In this document: positions 57,977-64,000 of the stretch, piece after piece
Numbering within the stretch: the first letter of the stretch is position 1
Layout of the letters: each line of letters begins with the position of its first letter
From: Lentisphaerota bacterium
GTDB lineage: Bacteria; Verrucomicrobiota; Lentisphaeria; Victivallales; Victivallaceae
Length of the DNA stretch: 64,000 nucleotides
Reading direction: 5' to 3'
Assembly: GCA_015061805.1 (NCBI GenBank)
Contig: SUVV01000006.1
Span: 1 to 64,000 of the forward strand
Translations under genes and position numbers: made by a program
The notes under the pieces: model-generated
Database searches by the model: none
Told to the model about the DNA's origin: nothing
Seen by the model: the letters and a program-made list of their open reading frames with translations, nothing else

Positions 57977-59872
57977 TTAATTCAACATCGTCTGTCCGCC
58001 GGTAACCGGGATCGCCTGTCCGGTTTCATACTGCTGGGTGACGGCGTAACAGATTGCGCGCACCACATCTTCAGGGAAACATCCCCGGCTCATGGGGACC
58101 TGACTTTCATAGTGTCTTCTGACATCGGCGACATTCTTTGCTCCCGGCACCTTTCCGGCATTGAGATACTGGACAAAAAGTCCGCGTTCCGGGTCGCTCC
58201 ACAGCGGACCGTCCAGATAATTCCCGGGGCAGACCGCATTGACTTTGACCCGGTCGGCAACCAGTTCCAATGCGAAACTCTGAACCAGACCGAGTCCGCC
58301 GAATTTGCTTCCGGCGTAAGCTCCGTTGTTTTTTGAACCGCTCAAGCCGCTCTTGGAGTTGACCTGAACGATATCGCTCCACAGACCGCTGACCGCATTC
58401 TGTTTTGCCATGACCTGCGCACAATATTTGGTGCAGAGGAAAAATCCGTTGTAGTTGATATCGGTGACAAACTGCCAATCCTTGAGCGCAAAACTTTTGA
58501 CAGAACCGGCACGGGCAACTCCGGCATTGGCGACAAAGAGATCGATACCGCCGTAAACGGCAACCACATCAGAAATCAATTTTTCGACCGATGCTTCATC
58601 GGCAACGTTGACGGCAAATCCGCGGGAACCTTTGCCGAGTTCAGCGGCGGCGCGGTTGGCGCCTTCAACATTGAGGTCGGCGACCGCCACGTCTGCACCC
58701 AGTGCCGCAAGTTCCTTGGCGATACCATAACCGAAACCCTGCGCGCCGCCGGTCACGACAGCGACCATACCGGTCAGGGGAGCGTTGGCTCCGGAAGCGA
58801 CTTTGGCACGATAGGATTCGACCTCCCAGTTTTCGATAAATTCTCTCTGGGCATCGGAAAGATAATGGATGCCGCCGAATGCTTTGGCGATCTGTTCGAT
58901 ACGGGCGCCGTTTTCAGCAAGCTGGCGAACCGTTTCTGCAGCGGCAAGATTCTTGCCGGAGAAAAAGACCGCTTTACCGGTTATCTCGACCATGCGCGGA
59001 GCGTAATTGCGTTCTTTTTTGAAGTTTTCGATCAATTCCGGAGTAAGCGTTTCAGTTTTGATACCGAAAGCCTTGGCATAAACCAGATGATCGGGAGTCA
59101 AAGGACCGCCGGGGATGGAGAATGCTCCACTGGAAGCGATCGTCATGCAGCGTTCTTCTGAAGCATTACGCAGATGACCGCGAAGTTCAGGAGCAATTTC
59201 CATGACCGCCGCCGGGGCGGCGTTTCCGGGAGAGGCGAAGGTGGTATCCACGCCTTTTTCAGCACAGAATTTGGCAAGTTTATCCATGATTTCAGCGTAG
59301 ATCGCATCCATCTCTTCAGCGCTGTCCGCACCGACAAACACGCCGTGATTCTGCAAAAAGATCACCTGCGGATCACAGTTTTTCGCCTTACGGTAGACTT
59401 CACAGCAGTCAAAGACCACCTTGGCAAGGATGAAGCCGGGGTCGCAGTAATCGACCCACAACGCATCAGGGAAAAGTCCGGCACAGATATCTTTACCATT
59501 CTGACCGCAGGTCATACCGTTGACCAGCGCCGGGTGAGTATGCACAACATATTTGAACGGCATGATTTCGTGCATGGGCGCCTCGACCGACGGGCGGCGG
59601 CCTTCGGTTTCGCAGGCGAAGTCCATGAGTTTCTTGACTTTGGCTTCGCGCTCTCCGGCGGAAGCAAAATCTTTCAACTCAAAACAGGAACGGACTATCG
59701 CCCGATCCATTTTCACAAAATCCGCTTCTTTGATCGCAGCAAGCGAAACTCCGCTGGGCTTCACATAGAGAAATTTTTCATCTTTGTATGAGGTGTTTCC
59801 GCCTCCGGCGAGCACATAATCGATGTTGCTGCCGTAACGATTGGACATTTCTGCAATTATTTCAAGTGACAT
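57977..59872 (-). CDS. Bifunctional class II aldolase / short-chain dehydrogenase (RhaD-like)
   Basis: N-terminal aldolase LAGGGNTSYKD.....PSG, PFKYVVHTHPALVNGMT; C-terminal SDR VVTGGAQGFGYGIAKELAALGADV, GAYAGSKFGG. Confidence 0.9.
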   Translation of the reverse strand: MSLEIIAEMSNRYGSNIDYVLAGGGNTSYKDEKFLYVKPSGVSLAAIKEADFVKMDRAIVRSCFELKDFASAGEREAKVKKLMDFACETEGRRPSVEAPMHEIMPFKYVVHTHPALVNGMTCGQNGKDICAGLFPDALWVDYCDPGFILAKVVFDCCEVYRKAKNCDPQVIFLQNHGVFVGADSAEEMDAIYAEIMDKLAKFCAEKGVDTTFASPGNAAPAAVMEIAPELRGHLRNASEERCMTIASSGAFSIPGGPLTPDHLVYAKAFGIKTETLTPELIENFKKERNYAPRMVEITGKAVFFSGKNLAAAETVRQLAENGARIEQIAKAFGGIHYLSDAQREFIENWEVESYRAKVASGANAPLTGMVAVVTGGAQGFGYGIAKELAALGADVAVADLNVEGANRAAAELGKGSRGFAVNVADEASVEKLISDVVAVYGGIDLFVANAGVARAGSVKSFALKDWQFVTDINYNGFFLCTKYCAQVMAKQNAVSGLWSDIVQVNSKSGLSGSKNNGAYAGSKFGGLGLVQSFALELVADRVKVNAVCPGNYLDGPLWSDPERGLFVQYLNAGKVPGAKNVADVRRHYESQVPMSRGCFPEDVVRAICYAVTQQYETGQAIPVTGGQTMLN

Positions 59873-59948
59873 TTGAGACCTCAGTAATATTGATATTTTT
59901 CTACACTTAATATAAGATACCACCGGAGTCGCAAACTTTCAAGGGGAA

Positions 59949-60854
59949 TCAGCCGATGATTTTACCGAAACTGAAGCACGCAATGCCGCCGATCATCAAT
60001 AACGCGGCGATCGCACGCCTTATCCATGTCATCAGAGAGGCTTTATGTTCCATGACCTGCCATCCGAAATGACAGGCAAGACAACCGAGCAAAACCGAAA
60101 AAATACACCGGCTGGACTGGATGACATTGCCGAAAACCGGACGCAATATCCCGAAACAGATCAGCAGACTGATTTGAGAAATCAGCCACAGCGCGGCAAA
60201 GGGAAGTGCATCCCGGAGCATTTTCCAACTTACCCTGACTTTGAAGAGGAACGGGAGAGAAAATATTCCCAAAGTAACGTAGCACAACAGCGTAACCGCG
60301 ATTCCGGCAAATACGATATCTCCGTTGTCAGCGACCAAAACCATATTGGTTTCTGTAATATCAGTCACCGAAAAGGCGATCAGCGTTATGATCAGTGCAA
60401 CAATTCCCTTGAATGACAACTGCACCGCACCGCTCCAGTTCATAACAAAGGCAGCGGCCACACTCAATCCGACTCCGCAAATCTGAAGCCAATTCAACGG
60501 ATTGCCATAGCCGCAACACCAGATCAGCGCCAGCACGACGATCTTCAATCCGAGCAGAGAAGCAAGTCGGCTGGATTCAATATGTTTCTGGGTGAAAAAA
60601 AATCCCCCCTGCCCCAAGGTAAAGGTGATGATCCACAATCCGAGAAACAGATAACTCCCGGAATTTCCGCTGAAAAGTTTGACGGGAAAGAAAAACGGCA
60701 GCAGCACCGCACTTGCACCTCCCATGATCAAATGGGAGGAAATCAACAATTTCAATGCCGAATCATGACGGCGGATAAACCAGGCACTGGCAAGGTAGGA
60801 AAACGACTGCAATACCGCAGTGATCACCCCCAGCAACATTCCCTGAAACAACAT
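59949..60854 (-). CDS. EamA/DMT-type membrane transporter
   Basis: ~10 hydrophobic segments, start MLFQGMLLGVITAVLQSFSYLASAWFIRR. Confidence 0.65.
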   Translation of the reverse strand: MLFQGMLLGVITAVLQSFSYLASAWFIRRHDSALKLLISSHLIMGGASAVLLPFFFPVKLFSGNSGSYLFLGLWIITFTLGQGGFFFTQKHIESSRLASLLGLKIVVLALIWCCGYGNPLNWLQICGVGLSVAAAFVMNWSGAVQLSFKGIVALIITLIAFSVTDITETNMVLVADNGDIVFAGIAVTLLCYVTLGIFSLPFLFKVRVSWKMLRDALPFAALWLISQISLLICFGILRPVFGNVIQSSRCIFSVLLGCLACHFGWQVMEHKASLMTWIRRAIAALLMIGGIACFSFGKIIG

Positions 60855-60869
60855 ACACTCAACCTTTGC

Positions 60870-61409
60870 TCAACGCGGTTCGCCCGAAGTTCCGACCACC
60901 GCATTTTTCACGCCGAGATGACGGTTAAAAGAGGAAAATCCCCCGTTGCGCCACAGCCACAACGCAGCACAGCATCCCAGTTGAAACACTCCCCACGCCA
61001 CAATTATCAACACGAAGGTACGGGCGGCATTGATATAGGAAACACCTTTATCCCTGCCGCGCATGCGGATGATCAGCCAGACGACAACACCGAGCAACAG
61101 ATCGCAAATACCCAGCAGTTCGGCTTCGAAACCGGAAAAAATCCAGTTGAATCCGCCGAGGCAGTTGACCAAACTCAGCAATTCAAGTATCAAATACGCC
61201 GGAACCAGCAAAAAAGTCAGGGCAAAACCGTGCAAATTGGAACTGCCAAGATCATAATCACCACTTCTTCCGACAATTACCGCCAGAATCACTACAAGAA
61301 AATATCCCAACATTGCCAAATCCAATTTCCGCAATGCCGCCCGGATTTTTTCTTTGACCCGGCGAACCGGCAGTCCGATCAGATTTTTCTTTTTCTTTGC
61401 CATATTCAC
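60870..61409 (-). CDS. Hypothetical multi-pass membrane protein
   Basis: About four hydrophobic segments after a basic N-terminus MNMAKKKKNLIGLPVRRVKEKIRAAL. Confidence 0.65.
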   Translation of the reverse strand: MNMAKKKKNLIGLPVRRVKEKIRAALRKLDLAMLGYFLVVILAVIVGRSGDYDLGSSNLHGFALTFLLVPAYLILELLSLVNCLGGFNWIFSGFEAELLGICDLLLGVVVWLIIRMRGRDKGVSYINAARTFVLIIVAWGVFQLGCCAALWLWRNGGFSSFNRHLGVKNAVVGTSGEPR

Positions 61410-62356
61410 CGTCTCCTTGAATTACGGGGAGCGCCGATACCGCGCACCAGCAGATAGGTGACGAAACCGATCACAACCATGAATACCGCCAGAGCAGAAT
61501 AAGCATGCGGCCACCAGATGCCTTCAGTCATCATGGTGAATTCAGACATACCGCCCAAACCGGTGATCACCGTAAGCGGCATAAAAACGATATTGATGAT
61601 CGCCAGATACTTCATGATGACCGCCATATTGTTGCTGGCGACCGAGGTTCTGGCATCGGACATATTTTTCAGAGTTGCAGCATAGATCCGGGCAAGGTTA
61701 TCGCACTGTTTGTTTTCAATGGAAATATCCTCAAGGAATTCCCGTTCTGCCTCCTTGAAGCCGATCCGTTCAGATGCCGAACGGAGTTTACCCATCAGCA
61801 GCATATTGGCGCCAACGGCGGATTCATAGTAGGTAAGACTCTTCAACAGAGCGAACATATTGACCAGACTCTTGTTGGTAATGGCATATTCGATTTTCTT
61901 TTCGATCTGTTCAGAGATCGTCCGGATTATCCGCAAGTGCTGGAGGAAGTGCCGCGTGGACTGGTGAAGCAGACGCAGCAGAATTCCCGGAATACTGTTG
62001 CCGCGCAGCGGCATTCTGCCATGCTCAAACAGCGGCATATCTTCGATTTGAACGATGATGATCCGGTCGGAAAACAAAAATGCACCGACCGAAGATACCC
62101 GGAACTCCATCCGGCGATCCATGCCGACATCCCGGGGACACTTCATAATGACCGCGACGTGCGTATCCTCAAATTCGACACGGCTGATCTCATCCTCATC
62201 CAATGCCGAAGCCAGAGTATGACCGTCGATTCCGCATTTTTCAACGAGATAGGATTTTTCTTCATCGGACGGTTCGCTGTAGACCTGAATCAAACCGGAT
62301 TCGCCATCCGGGCAACGCACAATGCGACCGTCAACAAGATTATAACATTTCAACAT
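61406..62356 (-). CDS. CorA-like divalent cation transporter
   Basis: Two C-terminal TMs: YLAIINIVFMPLTVITGLGGMSEFTMM and YSALAVFMVVIGFVTYLLVRG; long helical cytoplasmic region; GMS replaces canonical GMN. Confidence 0.8.
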   Translation of the reverse strand: MLKCYNLVDGRIVRCPDGESGLIQVYSEPSDEEKSYLVEKCGIDGHTLASALDEDEISRVEFEDTHVAVIMKCPRDVGMDRRMEFRVSSVGAFLFSDRIIIVQIEDMPLFEHGRMPLRGNSIPGILLRLLHQSTRHFLQHLRIIRTISEQIEKKIEYAITNKSLVNMFALLKSLTYYESAVGANMLLMGKLRSASERIGFKEAEREFLEDISIENKQCDNLARIYAATLKNMSDARTSVASNNMAVIMKYLAIINIVFMPLTVITGLGGMSEFTMMTEGIWWPHAYSALAVFMVVIGFVTYLLVRGIGAPRNSRRR

Positions 62357-62399
62357 CGGTGTATCTCCCCTGAATAAAAATTTTCAGTACAGGGTGACT

Positions 62400-62507
62400 C
62401 GACACCGGCGGCTGACCGTATCGGGAACGGAGTTTTTCTGTCAGCAGAAAAGTGCGGCAGAAAAATTCTCACCGTTTCCGGCACAGCACCGTCGGGGTCC
62501 GGGGTCG
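62400..62507. promoter_or_regulatory. Candidate structured leader RNA/element between corA-like and mcsA-like genes
   Basis: Closing stem CGACACCGG/CCGGGGTCG (one internal mismatch) encloses GGGAACGGAGTTTTTCTG...CAGAAAAATTCTCACCGTTTCC (8-bp plus ~7-bp helices). Confidence 0.45.
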
Positions 62508-62697
62508 TCTGTATTGCTCATTTTCCGCCTTTTCTTTTTGGATGGTTAATATAGTCTGCTTTGCGGAAGAGATTTTCCGCTTTCTTAAAAAATAGCATTC
62601 AAAAAAATTTTTTCAACCCTTGACTCTTGAAAATTTGCATTTTTATTGATTTGAGGGTATAGTAATAGTGAAATTATATTTCAGGAGATTCAAAAAC

Positions 62698-63231
62698 ATG
62701 CTTTGTGATGTCTGTAAAAAAAATGAGGCAACAGTCCATATAAAGGAGTTTCACAACGGACAGTGTGAAACCCATCACCTGTGCGCGGAATGCGCCGGAA
62801 AAAAAGAGGAAAACGGTGACTTCGGTTCCCTCGGATTCAAGTTGTCAGAAATCCTTTTCAGCAATATCATGCCGGGCAAAAAAACGGCGGCTGCCGCAGA
62901 AGAAGAAAATTCCGCCCCCGATACCGTATGCCCGGTCTGCGCCTGGGACAGCGAAAAAATCCGTAAAAGCGGCGGTAAAGTCGGCTGCCCGGAGTGTTAC
63001 AAGGTCTTTGAAACCATGCTCGCTGAAGCATTTTCCAAAATCCAGCGCGGTTCCGTTCACCTCGGCAAGCATCCGGCCCGGAAAAACGGCGATGATTCCG
63101 GACAACTCCGGCAGGAACTCAAACGTCTGCAAACTCAGCTTGCCGATCTGGTCGCCAGCGAAGAGTATGAAAAAGCCGCCGTTTGCCGCGACCGCATAAA
63201 CGCTCTCCGGCAACAGTTGGAGGAACGCTGA
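62698..63231 (+). CDS. mcsA: McsA-like protein (Cys-pair zinc domains plus C-terminal UVR motif)
   Basis: MLCDVCKKNEATVHIKEF...HLCAECA; VCPVCAWD...VGCPECY; ELKRLQTQLADLVASEEYEKAAVCRDRINALRQQ. Confidence 0.9.
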   Translation: MLCDVCKKNEATVHIKEFHNGQCETHHLCAECAGKKEENGDFGSLGFKLSEILFSNIMPGKKTAAAAEEENSAPDTVCPVCAWDSEKIRKSGGKVGCPECYKVFETMLAEAFSKIQRGSVHLGKHPARKNGDDSGQLRQELKRLQTQLADLVASEEYEKAAVCRDRINALRQQLEER

Positions 63232-63233
63232 AA

Positions 63234-64000
63234 ATGGATGACATCAAACGTTTTCTTGATCGTCCGGTAAGTTTTCTGGATGATACCGGTCCGGCTGCCG
63301 ACATTGCGATATCCACCCGGGTAAGACTTGCCCGCAATCTTGCCGGATTCCCCTTCCCCAACGCCGCTTCCGCTGAAGAAAAACAGCAGATCTGTGATCT
63401 GATAACTTCGGCAGTCCGCGACTCCCGCGTTCTTGACTTCGACGGGGAACACAATGAATTTTCTCCGGGAGAACTTGATGACACCGGACGACAGCTTCTG
63501 GTCGAACGGCGCCTTGCCAGTAAAGAATTTGTTTCCTCACCATTCGACGGCAAAAGATTGATGGTGTGTCCGCTCGAACGTTGCTCCATCATGATCAATG
63601 AAGAAGACCAGATCCGGATGCAGTCGATCCGCCCCGGATTTCAACTGCAGGAAGTTTTCCGGGAGATCAACCGGATCGATGACGAATTGAGCTGCAAACT
63701 TGATTACGCTTTTGATGAACAACTCGGATTCCTGACCAGTTGTCCGACCAATGTCGGAACCGGGATGCGGGCATCGGTGATGCTTCACCTGCCGGGACTG
63801 GTGATCACCGGACAGATCGCGCCGACCATTCAGGGAATCTCAAAACTCAACCTCGCGGTAAGAGGAATTTTTGGAGAGGGCTCTGACTACCGGGGCAATC
63901 TCTTTCAGATTTCCAACCAATCCACCCTCGGAGAGAGCGAAGAAAACATCCTTTCCACCCTCTCCGCGGTGATCGAACAGCTGGTATTTCATGAAAAACG
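63234..64000 (+). CDS. mcsB: Protein-arginine kinase McsB-like (guanido kinase fold), truncated by window end
   Basis: ISTRVRLARNLAGFPFP; LASKEFVSSPFDGKRLMV; LGFLTSCPTNVGTGMRASVMLHLPGL. Confidence 0.92.
   Translation, partial: MDDIKRFLDRPVSFLDDTGPAADIAISTRVRLARNLAGFPFPNAASAEEKQQICDLITSAVRDSRVLDFDGEHNEFSPGELDDTGRQLLVERRLASKEFVSSPFDGKRLMVCPLERCSIMINEEDQIRMQSIRPGFQLQEVFREINRIDDELSCKLDYAFDEQLGFLTSCPTNVGTGMRASVMLHLPGLVITGQIAPTIQGISKLNLAVRGIFGEGSDYRGNLFQISNQSTLGESEENILSTLSAVIEQLVFHEK

Noticed and set aside
62383-62510. Cobalamin riboswitch upstream of the CorA-like gene
   Set aside because: Some words (CGGTGAGAAT, GAGTCACCCTGT) loosely resemble cobalamin-box elements but order and key bases do not fit by eye; kept only as an unclassified structured element pending an Infernal scan.

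Overview
The window reads as a bacterial chromosomal segment, probably from the Lentisphaerota/PVC group (inferred from gene content only). It is densely coded and mostly on the minus strand from about 8.6 kb onward. Housekeeping genes recognised include ssrA (tmRNA), mnmG, tmk, holB, a YrdC/Sua5 protein, a PurH AICAR-transformylase-type protein, der, pyrF, lon and an mcsA/mcsB pair. The dominant accessory feature is a ~19 kb minus-strand block (28759-47657) with seven secreted DUF4838-type (alpha-glucuronidase/GH20-like) paralogs in two subfamilies, interrupted by one xylose-isomerase-like TIM-barrel gene. Two neighbouring paralogs share a ~380-nt near-identical central segment, which suggests gene conversion. 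Other points of interest: a structured GC-rich element between a CorA-like gene with a GMS (not GMN) motif and mcsA; hairpins lying across convergent stop codons; a repeat-like noncoding patch next to the ssrA terminator; a GGQ release-factor-like protein with a C-terminal extension; a TadE/TadG-like trio behind tmk-holB; an OYE + fumarate-reductase-like flavoprotein + SSS symporter cluster; and a probable decayed gene at 5.03-5.54 kb. No CRISPR array, rRNA, tRNA, transposase or defence system was recognised. All family calls are by eye from motifs; no database search was run.
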